Assembly (NCBI RefSeq): GCF_008035925.1
Contig: NZ_CP036264.1
Location: 4,462,402-4,526,401, forward strand
Source of the DNA: Stieleria maiorica
GTDB lineage: Bacteria; Planctomycetota; Planctomycetia; Pirellulales; Pirellulaceae
DNA: 64,000 nucleotides
Reading direction: 5' to 3'
Both the position numbers and the translations under genes were made by a program. This document shows, in pieces, positions 46,804-56,450 of this stretch (positions within the stretch are counted from its first letter, which is position 1; every line of letters begins with the position of its first letter). Below the pieces are notes generated by a model that was not told the DNA's origin, searched no databases, and saw nothing but the letters and a program-made list of their open reading frames with translations.

Positions 46804-49215
46804 ATGAGGGGTATGTACACTCCCGCCTTCCCGTGCACCCGCATGGGCTTGCTGCTGACTTTGGTCTTCGCAGCCGCTTCGAGCCTTTCCGCCGACGAAA
46901 TCACCTCTTCCGCGGAAGAACTACGCGCCCTGCGTACAGATGCCGTGCGAACAGAGTTCGTGCAGCAATTCTGCATCGATTGTCACGACCAATACACCCA
47001 AGAGGGCGGATTGAATCTGGAGGAATTGGCGTTTAATCCCTCCGACGCGTCCAATCGTCGACGATGGGTGACCGTTTTCGACCGAGTCCGGGCCGGCGAA
47101 ATGCCACCGGAAGACGGCGACCGCCCCGATCAAACCTCGCTCGAAGGCTTTTTGTCAACGATCGATGCGCCGATCATCCAAGTGTTGCGTGATGAAACTC
47201 AAACGCTCGGTCGCGTCCGTGCCCGTCGACTGAACCGGACGGAGTACGAGAACACGATGCACGATTTGCTGGGCATCGACATTCCGCTGCGCGACTTTTT
47301 GCCCGAGGACACTTACCACGACGGATTTGCGACGGTCGCCCAAGCACAGCAGGTGTCGCATCATTTGCTGGAAAAATACCTCAATGCGGCCGACGCGGCG
47401 TTGGACGAAGCATTCGGGCGCGCTCTCGACGGCGAACGTGAGCCGTTCTCGCACACCTACACCAGTGCCGAGTTGGGCCGAAAGGTTGGACAACGCGATC
47501 CCTGGCATGTCGGTGACAAGACGATCGCGTGGTCGGCCACCCAGGTGTACCACGGGCGAGTTCCGGAAACGGAGGTGAAACGCACCGGTTGGTATCGGAT
47601 CACCTTGCACGATGCCCACGCCGTCAACATCAATTCCAATCAAGGGGTTTGGTGCACGGTCCGTACAGGCGTGGGATTTGCCACGGCGCCGATGATGTAT
47701 CTGGCGGGCGTCTTTCGCGCCGACGACACGCCCCGCGACGTCAGTTTCGATGCCTGGATTCGCAAAGGACATTTGATCGAAGCGCGACCGACGGACCACA
47801 CCATCGAACGCGTGCGCGGAAACAAGCTGAACAATTACCGGGGTTCGGCTCGCGACAAACGGCCGCTGCCCAAGGTGCCGGGACTCGCCTACACGTCGAT
47901 CACGATGGAGTCGATTCACAAGTCACCGCCGCCGGATGAGGTCGCCAAGAGGTTGTTCGGCGATGCGAATGTCGACGTGGAAATGCCCCGTGACGAAATC
48001 ATGGAGTTGGTCAAACGATTCGCGACGCGAGTCTTTCGTCGCCCGTTGACCGAAGACGAACTGGCGCCGTATGTGTTGTTGGTCGACGAAGATCTGAAGG
48101 CGGGAGTCAGCCCACGCGAGACGTTGAAGCGAGGGTACCGCACGATTCTGTGCTCGCCGCGGTTTCTGTTTTTTAACGAGACGCCCGGCGAACTCGATGA
48201 CTTCGCCATCGCGACGCGACTGAGCTATTTCCTGTGGTCGACGATGCCCGATGAGACGCTGATCGCGGCGGCCGAGGCCGGGGAGCTGACCGGCAAACGG
48301 ACTCGGCAAAAGCACGTTCAGCGGATGCTCGACGACCCGCGTGCCGAGCGTTTGGTCGAAGCGTTGGCCGACCAGTGGCTGAATCTTCGCGAGATCGATT
48401 TCACCACCCCCGACGCGGGACTTTATCCCGAATTCGACGAAACGCTACAGCAGTCGATGGTTGATGAAACCCACGCCTTTTTGGCGAAGCTGATTCGCGA
48501 CGACTTGCCGGCCGCCAACCTGGTCGATTCCGACTTTGCGATGCTGAACGAGCGGTTGGCAAAACACTACGGAATCCCCGATGTCCACCACGAACAAATC
48601 CGCCCGGTGTCACTGACGCCAAAGTCACATCGCGGCGGGCTGATCACTCAGGGTTCGATTTTAAAGGTCACTGCTAACGGGACGACAACGTCACCGGTGA
48701 TCCGTGGTGCATTCATCAACGAACGGATTCTCGGTGTCGAAATCCCACCACCGCCGGACAACGTCCCGGCCATCGAACCGGACATTCGCGGCGCCGTTTC
48801 GATTCGTGAGCAGCTGGAAAAGCACAGCAATCAGACCTCCTGTGCGGCGTGTCACATCAAGATCGACCCGCCGGGATTCGCGTTGGAAAACTATGACGTG
48901 ACCGGCGGCTGGCGGACCCGCTATCGCAACTCCAGAAACAAAACATCTGGACTGCCCGTTGACCCGCACCACCAGACGGCCGATGGGGAAATGTTTCAGG
49001 ATATCGAACAGTTCAAACAGATCGTCTTGCGTGATCCAGAACAGATCGCTCGAAATTTCACGCACCAATTGACGACGTACTCCACAGGCGCCCCGGCCTC
49101 GTTCAGTGACCGAACGGTGGTCCAGGAAATCCTTGAACAAACTCGATCGCAACAATTCGGCATCCGTTCATTGATTCACGCCGTGATCGACAGCTCGCTC
49201 TTTTTGCACAAATAG
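46804..49215 (+). CDS. Exported DUF1592-type cytochrome-domain protein
   Basis: 803 residues from the ATG at 46804 (ATG 46813 also possible), with a signal peptide (hydrophobic MGLLLTLVFAAASSLSA, about 14-30). A c-type haem motif C57-x2-C60-H61 (FCIDCHDQ) opens the mature protein. The domain order fits the planctomycete DUF1587/DUF1595/DUF1592/DUF1588/DUF1585 series: RRLNRTEYENTMHDLLGID near 155, RVFRRPLTEDELAPY near 415, RFLFFNETPGELDDFAIATRLSYFLWSTMPDE near 470, and a second CxxCH (C680, C683, H684) in the DUF1588 region with HIKIDPPGFALENYD. The next gene is the DUF1552 partner that accompanies this family in planctomycetes. Redox role likely, substrate unknown. Confidence 0.9.
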   Translation: MRGMYTPAFPCTRMGLLLTLVFAAASSLSADEITSSAEELRALRTDAVRTEFVQQFCIDCHDQYTQEGGLNLEELAFNPSDASNRRRWVTVFDRVRAGEMPPEDGDRPDQTSLEGFLSTIDAPIIQVLRDETQTLGRVRARRLNRTEYENTMHDLLGIDIPLRDFLPEDTYHDGFATVAQAQQVSHHLLEKYLNAADAALDEAFGRALDGEREPFSHTYTSAELGRKVGQRDPWHVGDKTIAWSATQVYHGRVPETEVKRTGWYRITLHDAHAVNINSNQGVWCTVRTGVGFATAPMMYLAGVFRADDTPRDVSFDAWIRKGHLIEARPTDHTIERVRGNKLNNYRGSARDKRPLPKVPGLAYTSITMESIHKSPPPDEVAKRLFGDANVDVEMPRDEIMELVKRFATRVFRRPLTEDELAPYVLLVDEDLKAGVSPRETLKRGYRTILCSPRFLFFNETPGELDDFAIATRLSYFLWSTMPDETLIAAAEAGELTGKRTRQKHVQRMLDDPRAERLVEALADQWLNLREIDFTTPDAGLYPEFDETLQQSMVDETHAFLAKLIRDDLPAANLVDSDFAMLNERLAKHYGIPDVHHEQIRPVSLTPKSHRGGLITQGSILKVTANGTTTSPVIRGAFINERILGVEIPPPPDNVPAIEPDIRGAVSIREQLEKHSNQTSCAACHIKIDPPGFALENYDVTGGWRTRYRNSRNKTSGLPVDPHHQTADGEMFQDIEQFKQIVLRDPEQIARNFTHQLTTYSTGAPASFSDRTVVQEILEQTRSQQFGIRSLIHAVIDSSLFLHK

Positions 49216-49234
49216 CTTTTCGTAGGACCAGGCC

Positions 49235-50512
49235 ATGAAGTTTACCAACACAAAACTCGATCGACGCACGGTTCTGCGAGGTTCCGGTCTGGCTGTCGGG
49301 CTGCCGTTCCTGGACGCGATGATTCCGGCGGTCGCAACGGCTGCGGAAACAGAATCCCCGCGCCGGTTTGTCAGTTTCAGCCTGGGACTCGGTTTGCATG
49401 GTCCAAATTTGTTTCCCGAGGAATCGGGGGCCGATTACACGCCGTCACCGTACTTGGCCGAATTCACCGATCTTTTACCGGACCTGACGGTTTGTTCGGG
49501 CGTCTCTCACCCCCAGGTCGCCGGCGGTCACCGCGCCGAAGGCACGATTCTGACGGCCGCACCGCTCAGCCGATCGGACGCGAACTTCCGAAACTCGATT
49601 TCACTCGATCAGTTGATGGCCAAGCATCTTGGCGATCAGACACGGTTTCCATCGTTGGTGCTGAACGCGTCGGGTGACAACTCCAGTCCGTCGTACACCG
49701 AAAACGGCGCGATGATTCCTCCGGAAATGTCGCCGTCACGATTGTTCGAACAGCTGTTTGTCCCCGATCCGCCGAAAACACGACAGCAGGACTCGCAACG
49801 GATGCGACACGGCCGGCGGGTGATGGACTTGGTTGCCGAAGAAGCCAAGACGTTGCAACGGACGTTAGGCGCCGGGGACCGCGACAAACTGGACAGCTAC
49901 TTCACGGCCGTCAACGAACTGGAAAAACGGCTCGCGGCCAACCAGGACTGGATCAACCGGCCCAAGCCAACGGTCAGCAAGCCCAAATCGCTGGCCCAGT
50001 CGGTTGCCGATGGCATTGAAAAACAACGCGCGATGTTTGACGTGATGGCGCTCGCGCTGCAGACCGATTCAAGCCGCTTCATCACGCTGCACCTGGGCAA
50101 CGGCGGCAAGGTCGAACTGGACGGGGTCACCGAGGCGCACCATGCCCTCAGCCACCACGGCCAAGATGAAGAAAAGCTGCGGCAGCTGGCGATCCTGGAA
50201 AACGCTTTGCTCGCCGAGTGGGCCAACTTCGTCCGGAAACTGAAGTCCGTGCAGGAGTCGTCCGGATCGCTATTGGACCAAACGATGGTGTTGTTGACGT
50301 CCAACCTGGGCAATGCGTCCAGCCACGACAACAAGAATATGCCCGTGTTGTTCGCCGGCGGCGGATTCAAACACGGCCAGCACCTGGAGTTTGACACCAA
50401 GAACAACTATCCCCTGCCCAACCTGTACCTTTCCGCTTTGCACCGACTGGGGCTGCACGAGGACAGCTTTGCGACCAGCACCAGCACGATGACCGGGTTG
50501 GAATTGGCCTAA
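49235..50512 (+). CDS. DUF1552 protein, TAT-exported
   Basis: 425 residues with a twin-arginine-type leader (LDRRTVLRGSGLAVGLPFLDAM, arginines 10-11). The DUF1552 body includes SFSLGLGLHGPNLFPE, SGVSHPQVAGGHRAEG and the late SSHDNKNMPVLFAGGGFKHGQH element. Its role is unknown; it is almost always encoded beside a DUF1592 protein, as here 19 bp downstream, so the two presumably form one exported complex. AGGA lies eight bases before the ATG. The stop codon lies inside a CCTAAAGCCTAGACACCAAC repeat arm (50507-50526), so the 3' end of the gene seems to have been set by a dispersed repeat. Confidence 0.9.
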   Translation: MKFTNTKLDRRTVLRGSGLAVGLPFLDAMIPAVATAAETESPRRFVSFSLGLGLHGPNLFPEESGADYTPSPYLAEFTDLLPDLTVCSGVSHPQVAGGHRAEGTILTAAPLSRSDANFRNSISLDQLMAKHLGDQTRFPSLVLNASGDNSSPSYTENGAMIPPEMSPSRLFEQLFVPDPPKTRQQDSQRMRHGRRVMDLVAEEAKTLQRTLGAGDRDKLDSYFTAVNELEKRLAANQDWINRPKPTVSKPKSLAQSVADGIEKQRAMFDVMALALQTDSSRFITLHLGNGGKVELDGVTEAHHALSHHGQDEEKLRQLAILENALLAEWANFVRKLKSVQESSGSLLDQTMVLLTSNLGNASSHDNKNMPVLFAGGGFKHGQHLEFDTKNNYPLPNLYLSALHRLGLHEDSFATSTSTMTGLELA

Positions 50513-50563
50513 AGCCTAGACACCAACGATGCCCGCCCAACCCGTCTCCCTGATTCACCCGCA

Positions 50564-52183
50564 ATGAAAAATTTTTTCCGTTTCAATTTGATCATCGCGG
50601 TATTGACAACTTTGGTGTTGCAGTCGCACGCGGCGGATACGATCGACCACCACGGCGACCAGGTTCTCTCGGCCACACAATGGGACGTCCTCGACGTTCG
50701 GTTTCTTGTCGACACCCTTTCAGATCGACCGACGGATGTCGAATTTGCAGCCACGTTCACTGCCGAGTCCGGAGAACGCTTCGACGTGCCGGGTTTCTAC
50801 AACGGGAACCAGGAATACCGCATCCGTTTCACGCCAGCCTCGCCCGGGCGTTGGACTTACCGTACCAATTCTTCAAAAACGGAACTGGATGGCAAAGCGG
50901 GAGCCTTGAATGTCAAACCTGCGCGGAACGGACGTCAAGGCGGCATCGTGATCGACGCCCAATCGCCTCGTAAGTTTCGCTACGAAAATGGCGAGCACTA
51001 CTACCCGATTGCCTTTGAATGCGATTGGCTGTTCGCACTCGATGCCGACAACCCCGACAATCTTCCGAAGACGCGCAAGTTGGTCGACGCGCTGGCCGAT
51101 AACGGATTCAATCAGGTGGTGATGAACGTCTTTGCCTATGACGTGAACTGGAAAAAAGACCCGCGTTTGACGGCCAAAGACGACTATGGCAGCCCGAATG
51201 CGTTTCCGTTCGCGGGGACCAATGAATCGCCGGATCACTCACAGCTGAACATCGAGTACTTTCAACGACTCGATCGAGTGATCGAATACCTCGATCAAAA
51301 GGGAATCGTCGCCCACCTGATGGTCTATGTCTGGAACAAAGGCGTCAACTGGCCCGAAGCCGACTCGCCGGACGACAACCGCTATTTCGATTATGTCGTC
51401 AGCCGCTACCAAGCGTATCCGAATCTGGTCTGGGACATTTCGAAAGAAGCGTTGGGGTACGGGCACACGGACGTCACTTACATCCACAAACGCATTGAAC
51501 GGTTACGGCGTTCGGACGCGTTCAAGCGGTTGATCACGGTGCACGACTACGGCTACTGCCGACGGTTCCCGGAAAACATCGACTTTGTTTCGGTGCAATT
51601 GTGGAGCTCAGAACTCTTCAGCGTGATGCGCAACGTCTGGGACAACATTCCCGGAAAACCGATTTTGAATATTGAGCACGGCGGCTACGAACGCGGCCCC
51701 TACGTCGTCTTCACCGGCAACTACACGTCGCCGGAGGTATGTTTGGAGCGGGCCTACCAATGCGTCTTTGCGGGAACGTTTCCGACTCACTATTGGCAGG
51801 GCGCGGCATGGAACGTGGTCATTCCCGATTTTCAGTCGCTGCCGGCTGAATCTCGGCCGCGATTGGATTACTATCGTCATCTTCGCACCCTGGTCGACCG
51901 GTACGACTTGGGCAACCTGATCGCGGGCGACAAGAAGAGCAACGCGGGGTTCTGTCTTCACAATGGCAAAGGACTGCACGTCTACTATGTGCCGCGAGAA
52001 TGTGATTTCATCGGACTTCGGTTGCCCCAGGAAGCTCGCGGGAAGACGATGACCACCACGTGGTTCAATCCGTTCGACGGGTCGTTCGGCGAACCGACTG
52101 AACAAACGATCGTACAGTGGCCGGCCGCAGCCAAACCCGGCGAGGGATTCCGCATCCTGATCCTGGAAGTACAACCGGACTAG
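50564..52183 (+). CDS. Secreted glycoside-hydrolase-like protein with DUF5060 domain
   Basis: 539 residues with a signal peptide (about 1-23). Residues about 25-120 are a DUF5060-type beta-domain (FYNGNQEYRIRFTPASPGRWTYRT). From about 135 the protein follows a TIM-barrel glycosidase pattern (DUF4038/apiosidase-like): YYPIAFECDWLFAL, FNQVVMNVFAYD, AHLMVYVWNKGVNWPE, LVWDISKEALGYGH and KPILNIEHGGYE. The acidic residues in the last two are candidate acid/base and nucleophile. A C-terminal beta-domain (about 460-539) ends the protein. Likely acts on a plant or algal polysaccharide outside the cytoplasm. The gene lies 51 bp after the DUF1552 gene on the same strand. Confidence 0.82.
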   Translation: MKNFFRFNLIIAVLTTLVLQSHAADTIDHHGDQVLSATQWDVLDVRFLVDTLSDRPTDVEFAATFTAESGERFDVPGFYNGNQEYRIRFTPASPGRWTYRTNSSKTELDGKAGALNVKPARNGRQGGIVIDAQSPRKFRYENGEHYYPIAFECDWLFALDADNPDNLPKTRKLVDALADNGFNQVVMNVFAYDVNWKKDPRLTAKDDYGSPNAFPFAGTNESPDHSQLNIEYFQRLDRVIEYLDQKGIVAHLMVYVWNKGVNWPEADSPDDNRYFDYVVSRYQAYPNLVWDISKEALGYGHTDVTYIHKRIERLRRSDAFKRLITVHDYGYCRRFPENIDFVSVQLWSSELFSVMRNVWDNIPGKPILNIEHGGYERGPYVVFTGNYTSPEVCLERAYQCVFAGTFPTHYWQGAAWNVVIPDFQSLPAESRPRLDYYRHLRTLVDRYDLGNLIAGDKKSNAGFCLHNGKGLHVYYVPRECDFIGLRLPQEARGKTMTTTWFNPFDGSFGEPTEQTIVQWPAAAKPGEGFRILILEVQPD

Positions 52184-52208
52184 CGCTGTTTCGCAAAACA
52201 ACTTGATC

Positions 52209-54707
52209 ATGATGTCGTGCACTTCCGTGTGTCTTTTGCGCGGATCGCAAACTGGGAATGTCAATTTGAAATCGAGAAGAGAAAGAGAGTCTTGGGGCTG
52301 TTGTTGGCGGCAGGCCTTATGCGCCCTTGTCATGACGGCAGCATGGGGCGCGGGCGTTGTGACGCAGTCATCCGTGGCCGACGATGCAGCCGCGAGCGTC
52401 TCACCGATGGTCAGCGGGTTTGACCGTTTCGCACGCCACCAGGAGCTTCCCGATTCCGTGGCCGGCTCGCTGCTGATCAGCGAACTGAGTTGCGTCGCGT
52501 GTCACGCCGCGGACCACCCGTGGCTTCAACCGAAACGTGGACCGCGGTTAAGTGGTGCTGGGTTTCGGTTGCGTCCAGATTGGGTCAGGGCTTACTTGGC
52601 CGACCCGTCAGCGGTGAAACCTGAAACGACCATGCCGCACGCCTTGGCGCAGCTTCCCGCTTCGCAGCACGACGAAGCGATCGACGCGTTGGTGGCGTTC
52701 TTGGAAACCCAGCAACAACCGTTTCCTGTCATCAAAGCGGGCGGGGCGTTGCCGGTGATTCATGAGTTTTGGAAACGGGGCGATGTCGATCGCGGCAGCA
52801 AACTTTATCACACCGTCGGTTGTGTCGCCTGCCATGACGCCGATCCGGACTATGAAACGGTTGAGTCCAAACCGTCGGCGATCGACGAACTGCTTGAACA
52901 GCTGGATCCAGAAGAGATCGAAGACCTGGGGTTGGCCAGCGAGGCGAGACGAGTTGATTCGGTGCCGCACAGCGACTTGCCGAACAAGTATTCGCTGCGG
53001 TCGTTGACGATGATGCTGTTGGATCCGGCAAAAACACGTCCTAGTGCGCGGATGCCTTCGTTGCGACTCTCCCCGCTCGAGGCGGCCGATATCGCGTCGT
53101 ATCTGCTTCGCGATCAAGCGTCTCGGTCGACCGAGATCGAGCCCTCTGGGGCTTCACAGGAGTTGATCGAGAAAGGGCGCGCGTTGTTCGTTCAGCTCAG
53201 CTGTGTTGCCTGTCACGATGCAACCGGTGTCCAGCGTGTTGCGGTTGGAAGACCATTGCGAGACTTAAATCCCGGTGCTGCGGCAAGCTGTCTCGATGCC
53301 CCCGTCGGTCAAATGGCTCGGTATACGTTGGACGACGAGCAGCGTTCGGCCATCCGTGCGCGGCTTGGCGATCATGATATCGCGTCACCGACTACCACAG
53401 CGGATGTCGATTATCGGATGCTGCAACTGAATTGCTACGGTTGCCATCGCCGTGACGACCGCGGCGGCGTGGGACGCTATCGCAAAGCGTACTTCGAGAC
53501 CGTCGGACACGTCGATTTGGGGGACGAAGGAAAACTGCCGCCGACGCTTGGAGGGGTGGGGCGAAAGTTAACGCCGAAAGCACTCGCCGCGGTGTTCCAT
53601 CCTAAAACGCCGTCGCATCGCCCGTTCATGACCGCTCGAATGCCCTCCTATTCCAGCGAAACGGTCAGTCCATTGATCGCCGGCTTTCCCGCTGCCGACC
53701 GCAGTGACAACGCTGACACGATGGATCTATTGCCACCGGATGAAGCGATGGCGGAAGCCGGACGCGATCTGGTCAACACGGGCTGCGTCGGATGTCACGC
53801 GTTTCGTGGTGAAAGTCTGCCGGGCGTGGTCGGGATTGACTTGGCCGGAACCACCAACCGGGTCGATTCGAAATGGTTTTATGAGTTCGTGCTCAATCCT
53901 AGCGCGGTAAAAAAGCGGACGCGGATGCCGACGTTCTTCCCCGACGGAAAGAGCAACCGCCCCGAATTGCTGGGCGGCGACGTGCAACGTCAGATTTCTG
54001 CGATCTGGGCGTACTTGAAGTATCTGGACAAGCAACCGCTGCCGGAAAAGATCGAAACCGTGCGTTCGGCGAATTACGAATTGTCACCGAGTGAGAAACC
54101 GATCGTGTTGCGGACGTTCATGCAACAAGCGGGGACGCACGCCATCGCGGTCGGGTTTCCCCAAGGCGTTCACTACGCCTTTGATGCCGAACGCGTGCAA
54201 TTGGCGGTGGGGTGGAAACAACGGTTTCTGGATGCCCGCGGCACCTGGTTCGAACGATTCACGCCACCGGCAGACCCGCTGGGCGAGGACGAGGTCACGA
54301 TGCCGGCCGTACCGCTGCTAGTGCGTGATGAGGATTCCGGCGAAACACCGGAGTCTCGATTCGGCGGCTTTCGATTGGACAGCGTGGGAGTGCCAACGTT
54401 CTTGTACGACGTCGATGGCGTCCGCATCGAAGATCGAATCGAAGCCACCGGCGACGGGTCACTCAAACGCACGCTCACGTTTCGAGGCCCGACCTCCGGC
54501 AAGTCGTTTGTCCTGGTGCCCCATTCCGCCGAGCGATTACAGCCCCACGGGCGATCCGGGTTTACCGATCCCCAAGGATTGACGATCACGTTGAGTGATG
54601 ATTTGGCACAGACCGGGACGCTGATTCAGACCGATCAGCAGACGCAATGGCGGATCCCTTTGGTTCGCAACCCTTCGAAAACCGTTGTCATGGAGTACCG
54701 TTGGTGA
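52209..54707 (+). CDS. Exported five-haem cytochrome c protein
   Basis: 832 residues from the ATG at 52209 (TTG at 52203 possible). Five CxxCH haem-c sites occur: CVACH near residue 95, CVACHDAD near 205, CVACHDATG near 335, CYGCH near 410 and CVGCH near 525. Methionine- and proline-rich MPHALAQL, MPSLRLSPLEAADIASYL and MPTFFP stretches supply likely distal ligands. The last ~180 residues form a beta-rich domain without haem sites. The N-terminus has a hydrophobic export segment (about 34-52). Probably periplasmic electron transfer for a co-expressed dehydrogenase; the next gene overlaps its stop by four bases. Confidence 0.9.
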   Translation: MMSCTSVCLLRGSQTGNVNLKSRRERESWGCCWRQALCALVMTAAWGAGVVTQSSVADDAAASVSPMVSGFDRFARHQELPDSVAGSLLISELSCVACHAADHPWLQPKRGPRLSGAGFRLRPDWVRAYLADPSAVKPETTMPHALAQLPASQHDEAIDALVAFLETQQQPFPVIKAGGALPVIHEFWKRGDVDRGSKLYHTVGCVACHDADPDYETVESKPSAIDELLEQLDPEEIEDLGLASEARRVDSVPHSDLPNKYSLRSLTMMLLDPAKTRPSARMPSLRLSPLEAADIASYLLRDQASRSTEIEPSGASQELIEKGRALFVQLSCVACHDATGVQRVAVGRPLRDLNPGAAASCLDAPVGQMARYTLDDEQRSAIRARLGDHDIASPTTTADVDYRMLQLNCYGCHRRDDRGGVGRYRKAYFETVGHVDLGDEGKLPPTLGGVGRKLTPKALAAVFHPKTPSHRPFMTARMPSYSSETVSPLIAGFPAADRSDNADTMDLLPPDEAMAEAGRDLVNTGCVGCHAFRGESLPGVVGIDLAGTTNRVDSKWFYEFVLNPSAVKKRTRMPTFFPDGKSNRPELLGGDVQRQISAIWAYLKYLDKQPLPEKIETVRSANYELSPSEKPIVLRTFMQQAGTHAIAVGFPQGVHYAFDAERVQLAVGWKQRFLDARGTWFERFTPPADPLGEDEVTMPAVPLLVRDEDSGETPESRFGGFRLDSVGVPTFLYDVDGVRIEDRIEATGDGSLKRTLTFRGPTSGKSFVLVPHSAERLQPHGRSGFTDPQGLTITLSDDLAQTGTLIQTDQQTQWRIPLVRNPSKTVVMEYRW

Positions 54708-56260
54708 TTCGAGTTCTGATCCTCGCCCTGTTGGCGTGCGCACTTCCCGCCGACCGGCTGCGGGCTGGCGAAGAAGAGTATTACCGGCTGATCGACGTGT
54801 CGGTTGCCAAGGCGGCCACGGATTCCAGATCCAAGAACTGGAAACCCGCGCCCGATGGATTGGCATTGGAAGTCGGCGGGCTCGCCTTCTTGGACGACTC
54901 GCGATTGGCCGTGGCGATTCGCAAGGGCGAAGTCTGGATCTTGGACGGCGTGTACGATGATCCGCCGAACAATGTGACCTACAAAAAGTTCGCCGGCGCG
55001 CTCCACGAACCACTGGGATTGCTCTATCACAACGGAGACTTGTACACGACTCAGCGGAGCGAATTGACTCGGCTGCGCGATGTCGATGGTGACGACGTCG
55101 CCGATGAATACCTGACCGCAGCGAAAGGCTGGGGCGTCACCGGACACTATCACGAATATGCCTACGGTCCCAAACTGGATGGTGATGGAAACCTGTGGAT
55201 CACGCTGAACATCGGCCTGGGACTCAAAGCTGAGCAGCTCGATCGCGTGGTTCCCGACGCGGCGCTCGGATACCGTCAAGGGCGTTGGCGCGGCTGGGGC
55301 ATGAAAATGACTTCGGCGGGCGAACTGGTGCCGGTCTGTGCAGGCATGCGTTCACCGTCCGGATTGGGAGCCAACGCCGCCGGCGACATGTTTTACACCG
55401 ATCAACAAGGCAATTGGGTGGCGACCAATTCGCTGCACCACATGCGGCCCGGCGTCTTTTTTCACCATGCCGAAGCCTTGGCGTCGATGAACGAGCCGGG
55501 ATCGACGATCAGCGGCGTTGATAAGGTGCCCAGCGGACTGCCGCTGCCACAAGCGCTTGAACAATTCAAAGCCTTGCGTCCGCCGGCGGTCTGGTTTCCG
55601 TACAAGAAAATGGGGCAATCCACGACCGACATCATGCTGGACGAAAGCGGCGGTGCGTTCGGCCCATTCGCCGGCCAATTGTTTATCGGTGAATTCACAC
55701 AGGCCGGCGTCAATCGCGTCTTTCTGGAAAAGGTCGACGGGGAATACCAGGGTGCCTGTTTCCCGTTCCGCCTGGGCTTCGCGTCCGCTGTCTTGAGAAT
55801 GACCCAAGGCGCCGACGGCAGCATGTTCGTCGGATTAACCAATCGCGGTTGGAGCAGCTTGGGGCGAGCCAGCTATGGGTTGCAGCGATTGGTGTGGACC
55901 GGGAAAACGCCCTTCGAGATCAAAGAGATGCGGGCCATGCCCGACGGGTTCGAGCTGACGTACACCTTGCCCGTTGATCCAGCAACGGCCGGCGATGTGA
56001 ATTCGTATCAGATGAGCAGTTACACCTACCTTTATCACGCGACCTATGGCAGCGACGAGATTCAAACGAAGACTCCGTCGATCGTCGCAGCCGAAGTGTC
56101 GGAGGACCGGATGCGCGTGCGACTGCGGATCGAGGGTCTGCGTCCATTGTTCGTGCACGAATTGAACGCATCAGGCGTCCGCGACGCAATCGGACAACCG
56201 CTTCTGCATTCCGAAGCTTACTACACGCTGAACCGGATCCCGCCAAAACAGCTCGACTGA
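54704..56260 (+). CDS. Exported beta-propeller protein (sugar dehydrogenase / membrane-bound-dehydrogenase-like)
   Basis: 518 residues starting with GTG at 54704 (GTGA overlap with the cytochrome gene). Signal peptide about 1-20 (VIRVLILALLACALPADRLRAG). The body has repeated beta-propeller blades: LALEVGGLAFLDDSRLAVAIRKGEVWIL, LYTTQRSELTRLRDVDGDDVADEY, YAYGPKLDGDGNLWITLN, LGANAAGDMFYTDQQGNW and MTQGADGSMFVGLTNRG. These resemble PQQ-type sugar dehydrogenase propellers in planctomycetes. The pairing with a five-haem cytochrome suggests an oxidoreductase that passes electrons to it. Cofactor and substrate are not shown by the sequence. Confidence 0.82.
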   Translation: MIRVLILALLACALPADRLRAGEEEYYRLIDVSVAKAATDSRSKNWKPAPDGLALEVGGLAFLDDSRLAVAIRKGEVWILDGVYDDPPNNVTYKKFAGALHEPLGLLYHNGDLYTTQRSELTRLRDVDGDDVADEYLTAAKGWGVTGHYHEYAYGPKLDGDGNLWITLNIGLGLKAEQLDRVVPDAALGYRQGRWRGWGMKMTSAGELVPVCAGMRSPSGLGANAAGDMFYTDQQGNWVATNSLHHMRPGVFFHHAEALASMNEPGSTISGVDKVPSGLPLPQALEQFKALRPPAVWFPYKKMGQSTTDIMLDESGGAFGPFAGQLFIGEFTQAGVNRVFLEKVDGEYQGACFPFRLGFASAVLRMTQGADGSMFVGLTNRGWSSLGRASYGLQRLVWTGKTPFEIKEMRAMPDGFELTYTLPVDPATAGDVNSYQMSSYTYLYHATYGSDEIQTKTPSIVAAEVSEDRMRVRLRIEGLRPLFVHELNASGVRDAIGQPLLHSEAYYTLNRIPPKQLD

Positions 56261-56339
56261 TCCGGCGGCACCTAAAGCGACTGGCGAGCGATTCAACCCG
56301 TAGCGGAAGCCGCCAAGGCTTTCGATCCCGCAATTCGCA

Positions 56340-56450
56340 GTGTAGAACCATTGTCCTCAATTGTTCTCCCCTCAGCCGTTCCGGCTGAGCGGTGCAATCG
56401 GGTGACCGCGGGGCGGTCAGGGGGAACAGTTGGGGACAACGGTTCTACAC
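56340..56450. repeat. Inverted repeat, GTGTAGAACCATTGTCC family
   Basis: Arms 56340-56369 and 56420-56450 pair imperfectly over ~30 bp with a CAGCCG...CGGCTGAG hairpin inside. It is the simple form of the element at 23384-23619, which carries an additional nested palindrome. The minus-strand histidine kinase uses TAG at 56445-56447 as stop, which is part of the repeat arm (GTGTAGAACC read on the minus strand). The CGGAAGCCGCC word at 56304-56324 precedes it. Confidence 0.88.
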
